From NCBI RefSeq assembly GCF_023701525.1, contig NZ_JAMQAW010000024.1, positions 120,887 to 184,886 on the forward strand: a stretch of DNA of 64,000 bases, given 5' to 3'. This stretch comes from Streptomyces albipurpureus. GTDB lineage: Bacteria > Actinomycetota > Actinomycetes > Streptomycetales > Streptomycetaceae. A program made the position numbers and the translations under genes. The notes under the pieces are model-generated. The model saw only the letters and a program-made list of their open reading frames with translations. It ran no database searches and was not told the origin of the DNA. Shown here in pieces: positions 54,668 to 64,000 of the stretch; the first letter of the stretch is position 1; each line of letters opens with the position of its first letter.

Positions 54668-55380
54668 CTACACCGGTGAGGCCACCTCGACCAGTGCCCG
54701 CATCACCCGGGTGTCCTCACCCATCTCCGGATGCCACTGCACTCCCAGCACCCAGCTCTCGCCCGCCGTGCCTGGCGTCGCCCGCTCCACCGCCTCCACC
54801 GTGCCGTCCTCGGCATGAGCGCCGGCCATCAGCGAGGGTGTCAGTCGATCCACTGCCTGGTGGTGATAGGTCGGTACCTCGGTCGCCTCCGGGACGATCG
54901 AGGCGTAGAGCGTGTTCGGCACCGGTTTCACCAGATGGCTGCCGAACACTCCCTCTGCTTCGATATGGCCGTCCAGGTGCTGGAGCAGGGTGCCGCCCAG
55001 GGCGACATTGAGCAGCTGCATCCCCCGGCAGATCCCCAACACCGGCTTGCCCGCCGCCAAGGCCGCTGTGACCAGGGCCAGTTCCCAGTGGTCCCGATCA
55101 TGGGCGGGCGGTCCCGTGCGCGGGTGCGGCGAGGCGCCGTACCGCTCGGGGGCCACATCGGCGCCACCCGCGATGACCAGGCCGTCCAGCCTGGCCACGA
55201 CCGCTGTGGCAGCGGTGGCCGCGGTATCGGGCGGCAGCATGACCGCCACCCCACCGGCCCGCTGAACGAGGGCCGGATACGTCGCTGGCAGCAGTGCGGC
55301 GGGCATCTCCCAGACGCCCCAAGCCGCGGGACTGACATAGGTGGTGATGCCGATGAGGGGGTGGGACACCTGACTCGCTT

Positions 55381-55384
<4 letters not shown>
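54668..55384 (-). CDS. Class I glutamine amidotransferase-type gamma-glutamyl hydrolase (peptidase C26)
   Basis: The product (238 residues) resembles PuuD, the gamma-glutamyl-GABA hydrolase. It shows the oxyanion region IAGGADVAPERYG, nucleophile C119 in GICRGMQLLNVALGG, and the His-Glu pair in VQWHPE. In this cluster it would be the last step, splitting a gamma-glutamyl intermediate to glutamate plus product. Its ATG overlaps the permease stop (ATGA), so it is translationally coupled to ethanolamine uptake. The specific substrate is inferred from context. Confidence 0.88.
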
Positions 55385-56832
<1,448 letters not shown>

Positions 56833-56849
56833 GGGTCACTCCTGGCGTT

Positions 56850-56873
56850 CAAAGGTTTGTGCAGACACCTTTG
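56850..56873. promoter_or_regulatory. Operator-like palindrome upstream of the ethanolamine permease
   Basis: A 24-base imperfect palindrome (CAAAGGT at the left end, ACCTTTG at the right; 10 of 12 pairs match) begins 18 bases upstream of the permease start. Its GGTYT...ACCTT core recurs before glnA4. Confidence 0.65.
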
Positions 56874-57060
56874 CGGTAGGGGTGGGCAATAGGCAAGACC
56901 CGTGCGGGAAGCTTCAGTTGACCGGGCGGGGGTGGAAGGCCAACGCGCCCCGGGTGCCGGTGTCGGCTGTGCGAGCCGGCCATGCCGCTGGGGGCGGACC
57001 CCGGGAGGAGGCCGGTGGGTCCGGCCGTGGTCTCAGGCGATCGGGACGGAAGGCCTGTGG

Positions 57061-57789
57061 TCAGGACAGAAAGCCGCGCAACAGGGAGGCCGTGCCCTCG
57101 CAGTGCTCACGCATCATTTCCCGTGCGCCGTCCGCATCCCCGTCGAGCACCGCCTCCACCAGTACGGAGTGCTGGTGCTGCGAATGCTCAAGATTCCGGA
57201 CGAGGAGGGGGATGCAGTCAAGGAGGTCGTTCAGGGTCGCCCGCACGGCGGCGTACTGCGAGGTGAGCGATACGGAACCGGAGAGGTCGGCCAGGGTGAG
57301 ATGGAGCAGGGTGTCCCGGCGGCGGTACTCGGTCAGTGGAGCGTCATGGGTCGCCGCCAGGGCGCTCCGCAACCGTATGGTGTCCGCCCTCGTGAGGCCG
57401 CCCGCCGCACAGAGCCCCGCTGCTCCCACCTCAAGGACCTCGCGGAAGCGCAGGGTGTCTTCGACGTTCACCGCGCGCACCCGACGGCGCAACTCGTCCT
57501 CGCCCGGGGCCTCGGGCCGGCTCAGCACAAAGGTTCCGCCGTACCGGCCGCGTCTGCTCTCCACCAGGCCCTGGTCGGTGAGGACTCTCAGCACCTCGCG
57601 CAGGGTGACCCGGCTGATTCCCAGCCGCTCGGCCAACTCGCGCTCCGCCGGCAGCCGCTCTCCGCTGGGCACCAGGCCAAGGCGCAGCAACTGCAGGATT
57701 TGCTCCAGCGCCTCTTCGAAGCCGTTGCCCGCGCGCACCGGCCGCAGTACGGGAGTCAGTCGGTCAGTTGCCGCGTCGTTCTTCGCCAC
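57061..57789 (-). CDS. FadR-type GntR-family regulator of the ethanolamine cluster
   Basis: The product (242 residues) has a GntR winged helix at about 25-85 (GERLPAERELAERLGISRVTLREVLRVLTDQGLVESR) and a helical FCD ligand domain after it (LRFREVLEVGAAGLCAAGG). FCD proteins usually bind small carboxylates or amino compounds. The start is GTG 57789 with AGAGGA upstream. It lies between the divergently arranged permease and glnA4 genes, with matching palindromes on both sides, so it very likely controls them. Confidence 0.9.
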   Translation of the reverse strand: MAKNDAATDRLTPVLRPVRAGNGFEEALEQILQLLRLGLVPSGERLPAERELAERLGISRVTLREVLRVLTDQGLVESRRGRYGGTFVLSRPEAPGEDELRRRVRAVNVEDTLRFREVLEVGAAGLCAAGGLTRADTIRLRSALAATHDAPLTEYRRRDTLLHLTLADLSGSVSLTSQYAAVRATLNDLLDCIPLLVRNLEHSQHQHSVLVEAVLDGDADGAREMMREHCEGTASLLRGFLS

Positions 57790-57813
57790 GTCGTCGTTTC
57801 CTCTTCCCAATCA

Positions 57814-57833
57814 ATGGTCTTCAGCAATACCTT
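57814..57833. promoter_or_regulatory. Operator-like repeat upstream of glnA4 and the regulator gene
   Basis: GGTCTTCAGCAATACC (57816-57831) with flanking ATG and TT. It shares GGTYT-N6-ANACCTT with the palindrome before the permease gene. It lies between the divergent regulator and glnA4 start codons. Confidence 0.6.
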
Positions 57834-57867
57834 AGGGCTTCCGGTTTACCCAAGGAGGCGCAATCTC

Positions 57868-59232
57868 GTGGCAGACCGCACACCTCCACTCGGGGTCGAT
57901 GAGCTCACCGCCCTCGTGGCGAGTGGAGAGATCGACACCGTGGTGCTCGCCTTTCCCGATATGCAGGGACGGCTCCAGGGCAAGCGGTTCGCCGCGAACT
58001 TCTTCCTCGACGAGGTCCTTGAGCACGGCACGGAGGGCTGCAACTACCTCCTCGCCGTCGACACCGAGATGAACACCGTCGACGGCTATGAGATGTCCTC
58101 ATGGGACCGCGGCTACGGCGACTTCGCGATGCGCCCGGACACCGCTACCTTGCGGCGCATTCCGTGGAATGACGGCACGGCCCTGCTGATCGCCGATCTC
58201 ACCTGGAACGACGGTTCTCCCGTGGTTGCGGCACCCCGCCAGATCCTCCGCCGTCAGCTGGAGCGCCTCGCCGAGCACGGCTTCACCGCCAAGGTCGGTA
58301 CCGAGCTGGAGTTCATCGTCTTCAAGGACAGCTACGAGCAGGCCTGGGACCGCGACTATCGCGGACTCACCCCGGTCAATCAGTACAACGTCGACTACTC
58401 GATCCTGGGCACCGGCCGCGTCGAGCCACTGCTACGGCGTATCCGAAAGGAAATGGCGACGGCCGGACTGACCGTTGAATCCGCGAAGGGCGAATGCAAT
58501 CCGGGCCAGCATGAGATCGTGTTCCGCTATGACGATGCCCTGGTCACCTGTGATCAGCACGCCCTTTACAAGACCGGGGCGAAGGAGATCGCTGACCAAG
58601 AAGGCGTCTCGCTCACCTTTATGGCCAAGTACAACGAGCGCGAGGGAAACTCCTGCCATATCCATGTCTCGCTCGCGGACGCGGACGGCCGCAATGTCAT
58701 GGCGGGGGACGAGCGCGGCGCGATGTCGCCCGTGATGCGGCACTTCCTCGCCGGTCAGCTCGCCGCGCTCAGGGACTTCACCCTGCTCTACGCGCCCAAT
58801 GTGAACTCATACAAGCGATTTCAACCCGGCAGCTTCGCGCCCACCGCCGTCGCCTGGGGATATGACAATCGCACCTGTGCGCTCAGGGTCGTGGGGCACG
58901 GGCGTTCGATGCGCTGTGAGAATCGGCTGCCCGGTGGCGATGTCAATCCGCATCTCGCCGTCGCGGGACTGATCGCGGCCGGCATCCACGGCATCGAAAA
59001 GAATCTCGAACTGCCCGATGAATGCGCTGGAAACGCCTACACGGCGGGCTACGCCGAGGTCCCGGCCACCTTGCGGGAAGCGGCCGAGCTCTGGGAGAAC
59101 AGTCCCATCGCCAAGGAAGCCTTTGGCGCCGAGGTCGTCGCCCACTACCGCAATATGGCCCGCGTTGAACTCGCCGCCTTCGATGCCGCCGTGACCGACT
59201 GGGAACTGCGCCGCTCCTTTGAACGGCACTGA
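57868..59232 (+). CDS. glnA4: Gamma-glutamylethanolamide synthetase (GlnA4-like glutamine synthetase)
   Basis: The product (454 residues) has glutamine-synthetase architecture: N-terminal beta-grasp domain (DTVVLAFPDMQGRLQGKRF) and catalytic domain with metal ligands in VGTELEFIVF and ESAKGECNPGQHEI. The CHIHVSL segment and NRTCALRVVGHGRSMRCENRLPG are the ATP and glutamate sites. In S. coelicolor the GlnA4 protein joins glutamate to ethanolamine instead of ammonia, and the surrounding permease and oxidoreductase genes agree with that here. The start is GTG 57868 after AAGGAGG. The family assignment is secure; the ethanolamine specificity rests on context and known GlnA4. Confidence 0.93.
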   Translation: MADRTPPLGVDELTALVASGEIDTVVLAFPDMQGRLQGKRFAANFFLDEVLEHGTEGCNYLLAVDTEMNTVDGYEMSSWDRGYGDFAMRPDTATLRRIPWNDGTALLIADLTWNDGSPVVAAPRQILRRQLERLAEHGFTAKVGTELEFIVFKDSYEQAWDRDYRGLTPVNQYNVDYSILGTGRVEPLLRRIRKEMATAGLTVESAKGECNPGQHEIVFRYDDALVTCDQHALYKTGAKEIADQEGVSLTFMAKYNEREGNSCHIHVSLADADGRNVMAGDERGAMSPVMRHFLAGQLAALRDFTLLYAPNVNSYKRFQPGSFAPTAVAWGYDNRTCALRVVGHGRSMRCENRLPGGDVNPHLAVAGLIAAGIHGIEKNLELPDECAGNAYTAGYAEVPATLREAAELWENSPIAKEAFGAEVVAHYRNMARVELAAFDAAVTDWELRRSFERH

Positions 59233-59329
59233 ACAACATATGAGACGCGGGAACACGAAAGCCCCGCCACCACCCGCAGACGCGTCAACCGGCACCCAAC
59301 CCATAACCGCATCGCATGGAGAACACCGG

Positions 59330-59674
59330 ATGTCACCACGCGCCACCGTTCACCACCGGTCACCATCGACGGCGGTGAACCGGCGGTCTCCCCACTCCGC
59401 ACCCCATCCGTCCCGCTCACGCACCACACGGGAGACGGCGCTGTCCGGCAGCGAGCACGGATTCAACCGCAACGAGCGTGGATTCAACGAGTTCGCGTTC
59501 AACGAGCGTGGATTCGACGAGCGTGGATTCAACGAGTGCGGATTCGACGAGCCGACGGTGACCCGGCCACCGCCCCCGGGTCCGGAAGGGGCAACCGATC
59601 CATCGGAACCCCGTATCCGCCATCCCGCCCCCGATGGCGCTTCGCCCATGAGCGGGCCCCTTCGGACAGCCTGA
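59330..59674 (+). CDS. Possible small repeat protein between glnA4 and the aldehyde dehydrogenase
   Basis: An open frame of 114 codons starts at ATG 59330, with GGAG 8 bases upstream. The centre consists of repeated GF(N/D)E pentapeptide-like units (59453-59548) encoded by a 15-base tandem repeat. The flanks are Arg/Ser/Pro-rich and look disordered. I do not recognise it. The presence of a ribosome site and its place inside the operon favour expression, but codon use is atypical, with little GC3 bias in the repeat. It could instead be a non-coding spacer that happens to be open. Confidence 0.35.
   Translation: MSPRATVHHRSPSTAVNRRSPHSAPHPSRSRTTRETALSGSEHGFNRNERGFNEFAFNERGFDERGFNECGFDEPTVTRPPPPGPEGATDPSEPRIRHPAPDGASPMSGPLRTA
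59453..59548 (+). repeat. 15-bp tandem repeat array
   Basis: Units of the type GAGCGTGGATTCAAC: one at 59453-59467, then after 6 bases five contiguous copies (59474-59488, 59489-59503, 59504-59518, 59519-59533, 59534-59548) with one to four changes each. The period is a multiple of three, so the frame is kept. Confidence 0.9.
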
Positions 59675-59692
59675 GACCACGTGAGGAATGTC

Positions 59693-61078
59693 TTGCCGTA
59701 CGCGTCACACCATGAAGTCCTCAACCCCGCCACCGGCCAACTCGTCCGTAGCGTCCCGGCGACCACGCCCGATGAGGTCGACGCGGCGGTGTTCCTCGCC
59801 GCCGGCGCCCAACAGCGCTGGGCGGCCCTCGCGCCAGCCGACCGAGCCCGGCTGCTCCGCCGCTTCGCCATCGCCGTCGATGAGCGGATCGAGGAACTCG
59901 CCCGGCTGGAGGTGCTTCAAGCCGGACACACCATCGGCAACGCCCGCTGGGAGGCCGGCAACGTACGCGATCTGCTCGACTTCGCCGCCGGGGGAGTGGA
60001 ACGGCTCAGCGGCCGACAGATCCCGGTCCCCGGCGGTCTGGACATCACGATCCTGGAACCGCTCGGGGTCATCGGGGTCATCGCGCCCTGGAACTTCCCC
60101 ATGCCGATTGCCGCCTGGGGCATGGCTCCGGCTCTCGCCGCCGGCAATGCCGTACTCCTCAAACCCGCCGAGACGACCCCGCTGACCGCGCTGCGGCTGG
60201 CGGAGATCGCCCTCGAAGCCGGCCTTCCGGAGCACCTCTTCCAGGTCCTGCCGGGCGCCGGCGACGTCGCGGGCGGCGCGCTCGTCGAGCACCCCGGAGT
60301 CGCGAAGATCGTTTTCACCGGTTCCACCCGGGTCGGCAAGGCCATCATGGCCAGATGCGCGGAGCGGGTGAAGCGGGTGACCCTGGAACTCGGCGGCAAG
60401 AGCCCCAACATCATCTTCTCCGATGCCGATCTCGAAGCCGCCGTCGCCGCCACCCCCATGTCCTTTCTCGACAACAGCGGACAGGACTGCTGCGCCCGCA
60501 CCCGCATCCTGGTGCAGCGTCCGGTCTACGACCGCTTCCTGGAACTGCTCGCTCCGGCCATCGAGTCCATCGCCGTGGGAGATCCGGCCGATGAGAAGAC
60601 GCAGATGGGCCCGCTGATCTCCCAGGCCCAGCTCAACCGGGTGCGCTCCTACGTCCCCGACGAACTGCCCGGCATTCGCGGTACGGCCCCCGAGGGGCCG
60701 GGCTTCTGGTTCCCCCCGACCGTCCTCACCGATATCGCCGCCGATGCACCGGCCGCCGTTGAGGAGGTGTTCGGACCGGTCGCCGCCGTACTGCCCTTCG
60801 ATGACGAGTCCGACGCGATCCGGCTCGCCAACGCCACCGAGTACGGACTCTCCGGCTCCCTCTGGACCCGGGACCTGGGCCGCGCCATTCGGGTCTCCCG
60901 TGCGGTCGCCGCCGGCAATCTCTCCGTCAACTCCCACAGCAGCGTCCGCTACTGGACCCCCTTCGGCGGCTACAAACAGTCCGGCTTCGGCCGTGAACTC
61001 GGCCCCGACGCCCTCACCGCGTTCACCGAGACAAAAAACGTCTTCTTCAGCAGCACGCCACGAGTTCAGGAGGTCTGA
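59693..61078 (+). CDS. Aldehyde dehydrogenase
   Basis: The product (about 461 residues) is a NAD(P)-dependent aldehyde dehydrogenase. The cofactor-binding segments are APWNFPMPIAAWGMAPALAAGN and FTGSTRVGKAI, the catalytic Glu lies in TLELGGKSPNII, and the nucleophile is C266 in NSGQDCC. In the ethanolamine cluster it should oxidise the gamma-glutamyl aldehyde intermediate, as PuuC does for putrescine. TTG 59693 has GAGG 6 bases upstream and is preferred; a GTG at 59681 in the same frame is possible. The SDR gene follows after 6 bases. Confidence 0.92.
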   Translation: MPYASHHEVLNPATGQLVRSVPATTPDEVDAAVFLAAGAQQRWAALAPADRARLLRRFAIAVDERIEELARLEVLQAGHTIGNARWEAGNVRDLLDFAAGGVERLSGRQIPVPGGLDITILEPLGVIGVIAPWNFPMPIAAWGMAPALAAGNAVLLKPAETTPLTALRLAEIALEAGLPEHLFQVLPGAGDVAGGALVEHPGVAKIVFTGSTRVGKAIMARCAERVKRVTLELGGKSPNIIFSDADLEAAVAATPMSFLDNSGQDCCARTRILVQRPVYDRFLELLAPAIESIAVGDPADEKTQMGPLISQAQLNRVRSYVPDELPGIRGTAPEGPGFWFPPTVLTDIAADAPAAVEEVFGPVAAVLPFDDESDAIRLANATEYGLSGSLWTRDLGRAIRVSRAVAAGNLSVNSHSSVRYWTPFGGYKQSGFGRELGPDALTAFTETKNVFFSSTPRVQEV

Positions 61079-61084
61079 CCACCC

Positions 61085-61867
61085 ATGACCGAAACCCCTG
61101 TGTGCCGCCGCCTGGTCGGCCGTACCGCGGTCATCACCGGCGCCGGCAGCGGCATCGGCCTCGCCACGGCCCGCCGACTCTCTTCCGAAGGTGCGAACGT
61201 CGTCTGCGGCGACATCGACGAGACAGCGGGCAAGGCGGCGGCCGACGACGTCGGCGGCACCTTCGTACGCGTCGACGTCACGGACGCCGAGCAGGTCGAG
61301 GCGCTGTTCAAGGCGGCGCACGACACCTACGGCTCGGTGGACGTCGCCTTCAACAACGCGGGTATCTCACCCCCCGAGGACGACTCGATCCTCACCACCG
61401 GCATCGAGGCGTGGCGGCGGGTCCAGGACGTCAACCTCACCTCGGTCTATCTCTGTTGCAAGGCCGCCATCCCCTATATGCAGCGCCAGGGCCGCGGTTC
61501 CATCATCAACACGGCCTCCTTCGTGGCGATCATGGGTGCCGCGACCTCCCAGATCTCCTACACCGCTTCCAAGGGCGGTGTGCTCGCGATGTCCCGTGAA
61601 CTCGGCGTCCAGTTCGCCCGCGAGGGCATCCGGGTCAACGCGCTCTGCCCCGGGCCGGTCAACACCCCCCTGCTCCAGGAGCTGTTCGCCAAGGACCAGG
61701 AGCGGGCCGCCAGACGACTGGTGCACATCCCCGTCGGGCGGTTCGCCGAGGCCCATGAGATCGCCGCTGCCGTCGCCTTCCTCGCCAGCGACGACTCCTC
61801 CTTCGTCAACGCGACCGACTTCCTGGTGGACGGCGGGATCTCCGGGGCGTACGTCACCCCGCTCTGA
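61085..61867 (+). CDS. Short-chain dehydrogenase/reductase
   Basis: The product (260 residues) has the NAD(P)-binding TGAGSGIG motif, NNAGIS, the catalytic Ser region INTASF and Y159-T-A-S-K163. An acidic residue after the second strand (GDIDE) suggests NAD over NADP. As the last plus-strand gene of the cluster it is a candidate for oxidising the alcohol of gamma-glutamylethanolamide to the aldehyde, an inference from the operon. AGGAGG lies 11 bases before ATG 61085, within the end of the aldehyde dehydrogenase gene. Confidence 0.92.
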   Translation: MTETPVCRRLVGRTAVITGAGSGIGLATARRLSSEGANVVCGDIDETAGKAAADDVGGTFVRVDVTDAEQVEALFKAAHDTYGSVDVAFNNAGISPPEDDSILTTGIEAWRRVQDVNLTSVYLCCKAAIPYMQRQGRGSIINTASFVAIMGAATSQISYTASKGGVLAMSRELGVQFAREGIRVNALCPGPVNTPLLQELFAKDQERAARRLVHIPVGRFAEAHEIAAAVAFLASDDSSFVNATDFLVDGGISGAYVTPL

Positions 61868-61875
61868 GCTGCGGT

Positions 61876-61916
61876 GCCCGCCCGGCGCGCTGGGACGACC
61901 ACTGCCCCGGGCGGGC
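61876..61916. terminator. Convergent terminator
   Basis: GCCCGCCCGG (61876-61885) pairs with CCGGGCGGGC (61907-61916) around a 21-base loop, in the gap between the convergent SDR and PLP-protein genes. Confidence 0.6.
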
Positions 61917-61931
61917 GCTTTCCCGAAGGTC

Positions 61932-63134
61932 TCAAAGGAAGGTGCGGCCCTCGCCGCGGTAGGTCGCGACCGTCCCCGTCACCCGGTCACCCTCGATGAG
62001 GTGCAGTACCGGGAAACGCTCACACAGCTCGCCTGCCTTCGCGTGGCGGAACCACACCTTGTCGCCGATCAGGAGATCGTCGGCGGCCGACCCGAGCAGC
62101 GGAGTCTGGACCTCGCCCGCGCCCTCACGCCCGTCGAAGCGCAGCCCCTGCGGTAGATAGGGCACGGGCAGCCGGTCCTTTCCCGCCGCCCCCGACGCCG
62201 GGTAGCCGCCGCCCAGTACCGTCACCGCACCCACTCCGGGGCGACGGACCACGGGCAGTGCGAAGAGCGCCGCCGGACGGCCGGAGAACGAGCTGTAGTC
62301 ATCGAAGAGCCGCGGCAGATAGAGCCCCGAACCGGCCGCGACCTCGGTCACCGCGTCCTCGCCCGCCGTGTGCTGCACGCTGCCGGTGCCACCGCCGTTG
62401 ACGAACTCCAGGTCCGGCGCCACCGCCCGGACGGCCCGCACCGCCTCCGCCCGGCGTACCGCCAGCTCGGCGCGGGAGACCCGCTGCATCACCCGGATCG
62501 TGTGCGAGAGCACCGGGTGCCCCGCGTAGGAGTCACCGACGCCAGCGATATGACTCTCGTACGCCATCACCCCCACCAGGCGAAACCCCGGGCGGCGCAC
62601 CACCGAACGCGCCAGATCCGCCAGCTGGGCCGGCTCACTCAGCGGTGAGCGGCGGGCCCCGATCCGCACTCGGCCACCGAACAGCCGCAGTGCCGTGTCC
62701 AGCTCCAGACAGACCCGGATCTCCTCCCCGCCACCGGCGCGCGCCCCATCGATCAGGTCCAGCTGCGCCGTGTCGTCGACCATCACGGTCACGGCCGCCG
62801 CCAGCTGCGGATCGGCGGCCAACTCGGCGTAGCAGGACCGGTCCGCGGACGGATAGGCGAGGAGCACATCGTCGAAACCCGCGCGGGCCAGCCACAGCGA
62901 CTCGGCCAGGGTGAAGGACATGACACCGGCGAAACCATCCCGTGCGAGCGCCCGCTCCAACAGCGCACGACAGCGCACGGACTTGCTCGCGATCCGCAGC
63001 GGTTTGCCGCCCGATCTACGCACCAGGTCATCGGCATTGGCGTCAAAGGCATCGAGATCGACGACGGCGAGTGGAGCATCGAGACCGGCGGTGGCCCGGT
63101 TGAAGCGGGCCCGGTCAGCGGCACGGGGGATCAT
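61932..63134 (-). CDS. PLP-dependent alanine racemase/D-threonine aldolase-family protein
   Basis: The product (400 residues) has the alanine-racemase-type barrel: APLAVVDLDAFDANADDLVRR, then the PLP lysine in LRIASKSVRCRALL. A C-terminal domain (GGGYPASGAAGK, WFRHAKAGELCERF, HLIEGDRVTGTVATYRGEG) is like that of D-threonine aldolases and amino-acid deaminase/aldolases. The exact reaction cannot be decided. ATG 63134 lacks a strong ribosome site; the frame continues upstream but loses similarity. A palindrome lies 23 bases upstream. Confidence 0.88.
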   Translation of the reverse strand: MIPRAADRARFNRATAGLDAPLAVVDLDAFDANADDLVRRSGGKPLRIASKSVRCRALLERALARDGFAGVMSFTLAESLWLARAGFDDVLLAYPSADRSCYAELAADPQLAAAVTVMVDDTAQLDLIDGARAGGGEEIRVCLELDTALRLFGGRVRIGARRSPLSEPAQLADLARSVVRRPGFRLVGVMAYESHIAGVGDSYAGHPVLSHTIRVMQRVSRAELAVRRAEAVRAVRAVAPDLEFVNGGGTGSVQHTAGEDAVTEVAAGSGLYLPRLFDDYSSFSGRPAALFALPVVRRPGVGAVTVLGGGYPASGAAGKDRLPVPYLPQGLRFDGREGAGEVQTPLLGSAADDLLIGDKVWFRHAKAGELCERFPVLHLIEGDRVTGTVATYRGEGRTFL

Positions 63135-63156
63135 GGCCCGAGCCTGCCAGAGGAGG

Positions 63157-63170
63157 CTACCGATCGGTAG
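63157..63170. promoter_or_regulatory. Perfect 14-bp palindrome upstream of the PLP-protein gene
   Basis: CTACCGATCGGTAG lies 23 bases before the start codon at 63134. On the minus strand it runs into TAGCCT, a plausible -10 box, so a regulator bound here would overlap the promoter. Confidence 0.55.
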
Positions 63171-63321
63171 AGGGGATGTTCTGGGCAGATCCCCACGGAG
63201 CCGGTGGGACGGTGCCGTGCGGTGGCTTTCAACCCGTAGAGTGACGACGAAGTGGTGACCGACGCGCCTGCCTGCAGCAGCGTGCCCGTCGGTGGTACGT
63301 AGCTGAGAATCGGGGGGCTCG

Positions 63322-64000
63322 ATGAGTACGGAGGCGCAGCCCCCGCCCGTCCCCGAAGACTCGTCCGAACCCCAGGCCCCATCCCGCATCACCGATGCGC
63401 TGGTCCCCCAGGAGCAGTCCTCCCGGGCGCTGCGCGCCTCCGGAATCACCGATCTGCTGCCGCCCGACGGGCAGGCTGACGGGATGCCTTCCGACCAGTC
63501 GGGAGAAGACGGTTCTGCGGATGCCTCCCCGTCTCGCCGGGCAGCCGCCCCGGACTCCGCGCGCCCCTTCGCCATCCCGTTGCTCCCGGGGCAATCCGAT
63601 GTGGAGACCCGCCAGTTGAGCCGGGGCGAGGGCCCGTCCGGGAGGGGCGCACAACCGCCCGCCGGTGGTTCCTCGACGGGTTCCGGGCCCGCCGGCGTGT
63701 GCTCATGCGCCGGCTGCCGGGGGGAAGGTGAGGCCCGTGCGGTGACGCCAGGCACCGAGTTGGCGTGTACCTGCCCAGACTGCGGGGTGGGCGATGCCTA
63801 CGGTTCCGACCCGGCACCGGCCGCCTTCGGCTATGACGCGTCGCCCTGCGGTGTCCCGGGCTGCACCTGTTCCACCGGCGGCCCGCGCTCCAACGGCCAG
63901 ACACTCCCCCTCGGCGCTCCAGCGACGCCCAACCCCTACTGCCCGGCCGGCGAGCCCGGGTGCTTCTGTGCCACCGGGCAGCGGATCGAGACCGGGCAAA
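63322..64000 (+). CDS. Cysteine-rich protein of unknown function, 3' end beyond the window
   Basis: The frame opens at ATG 63322 and is still open at the window end (226 codons seen). The first 120 residues are Pro/Ser/Gly/Asp-rich and look disordered. Then come dense Cys clusters in regular spacing: VCSCAGC, ACTCPDCG, CGVPGCTC and YCPAGEPGCFC, with C-x-C and C-x2-C patterns. There is no signal peptide. GC3 bias supports coding. It could be a metal- or cluster-binding protein; I do not recognise a family. A TAGAGT box (63237-63242) may be its -10. Confidence 0.7.
   Translation, partial: MSTEAQPPPVPEDSSEPQAPSRITDALVPQEQSSRALRASGITDLLPPDGQADGMPSDQSGEDGSADASPSRRAAAPDSARPFAIPLLPGQSDVETRQLSRGEGPSGRGAQPPAGGSSTGSGPAGVCSCAGCRGEGEARAVTPGTELACTCPDCGVGDAYGSDPAPAAFGYDASPCGVPGCTCSTGGPRSNGQTLPLGAPATPNPYCPAGEPGCFCATGQRIETGQ

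Noticed and set aside
59417..59680. Minus-strand frame with LVEST repeats
   Set aside because: It is the antisense reading of the 15-bp tandem repeat; the repeat is open in several frames, and this one has no ribosome site.

Overview
This window is a high-GC actinobacterial chromosome segment, almost certainly from Streptomyces. Supporting signs are strong third-position GC bias, GTG/TTG starts behind AGGAG-type ribosome sites, TAGGCT/TAGGGT -10 boxes, a gyl glycerol operon, a Pup-proteasome locus and a GlnA4-type ethanolamine cluster. The gene order follows the core-chromosome arrangement known from S. coelicolor. I saw no insertion sequences, prophage, CRISPR arrays, rRNA or tRNA genes.

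Layout. 0-6.6 kb: a PAC2-family protein, then the glycerol operon glpF-glpK-glpD (minus strand) with its IclR-type regulator gylR; two matching palindromes lie in front of glpF and gylR. 6.6-14 kb: cobalamin-dependent methionine synthase metH behind a long G-rich leader, a HAD phosphatase, and an orphan peptide-binding lipoprotein. 14-19.2 kb: a RecB-family nuclease coupled to an orphan LuxR response regulator, an M50 site-2-type protease, tRNA m1A58 methyltransferase, a secreted protein and a ferredoxin. 19.4-33.4 kb: the pupylation/proteasome region (arc/mpa, dop, pup, endonuclease VII, prcB, prcA, then LacI and MFS genes, pafA, two FKBP isomerases, pafB, pafC). 33.4-41.4 kb: a zinc-ribbon protein, a small membrane protein, tatA, tatC, a diacylglycerol-kinase-like gene, a HelY-like helicase and a photolyase. 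41.6-47.7 kb: a SigK/RskA-like sigma/anti-sigma pair, membrane proteins with a divergent MerR regulator, a siderophore-interacting protein with an iron box, and a 5'-3' exonuclease. 48-54.6 kb: a betaine-type ABC transporter with a fused permease/binding protein, an XRE-cupin regulator, a BtuF-like protein, a TDT exporter and a divergent LysR regulator. 54.7-61.9 kb: an ethanolamine cluster (glutamine amidotransferase-type hydrolase, permease, FadR-type regulator, glnA4, a repeat-bearing small ORF, aldehyde dehydrogenase, SDR). 61.9-64 kb: a PLP racemase/aldolase-family protein and a cysteine-rich gene cut by the window end.

How the parts work together. Pup is activated and removed by the PafA/Dop pair, ARC unfolds pupylated substrates, and PrcA/PrcB degrade them. 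PafB/PafC are the WYL regulators of the LexA-independent DNA damage response. Two DNA-repair genes in this same window (RecB-family nuclease and 5'-3' exonuclease) carry close matches to the damage promoter read by PafBC, placed so that transcription starts at or very near the start codon. The helicase carries a weaker version. The response regulator downstream of the nuclease would be induced with it.

The ethanolamine cluster looks like a complete Puu-style gamma-glutamylation route (import, glutamylation, two oxidations, hydrolysis) under one FadR-type regulator. That regulator's probable operator occurs in both control regions of the cluster.
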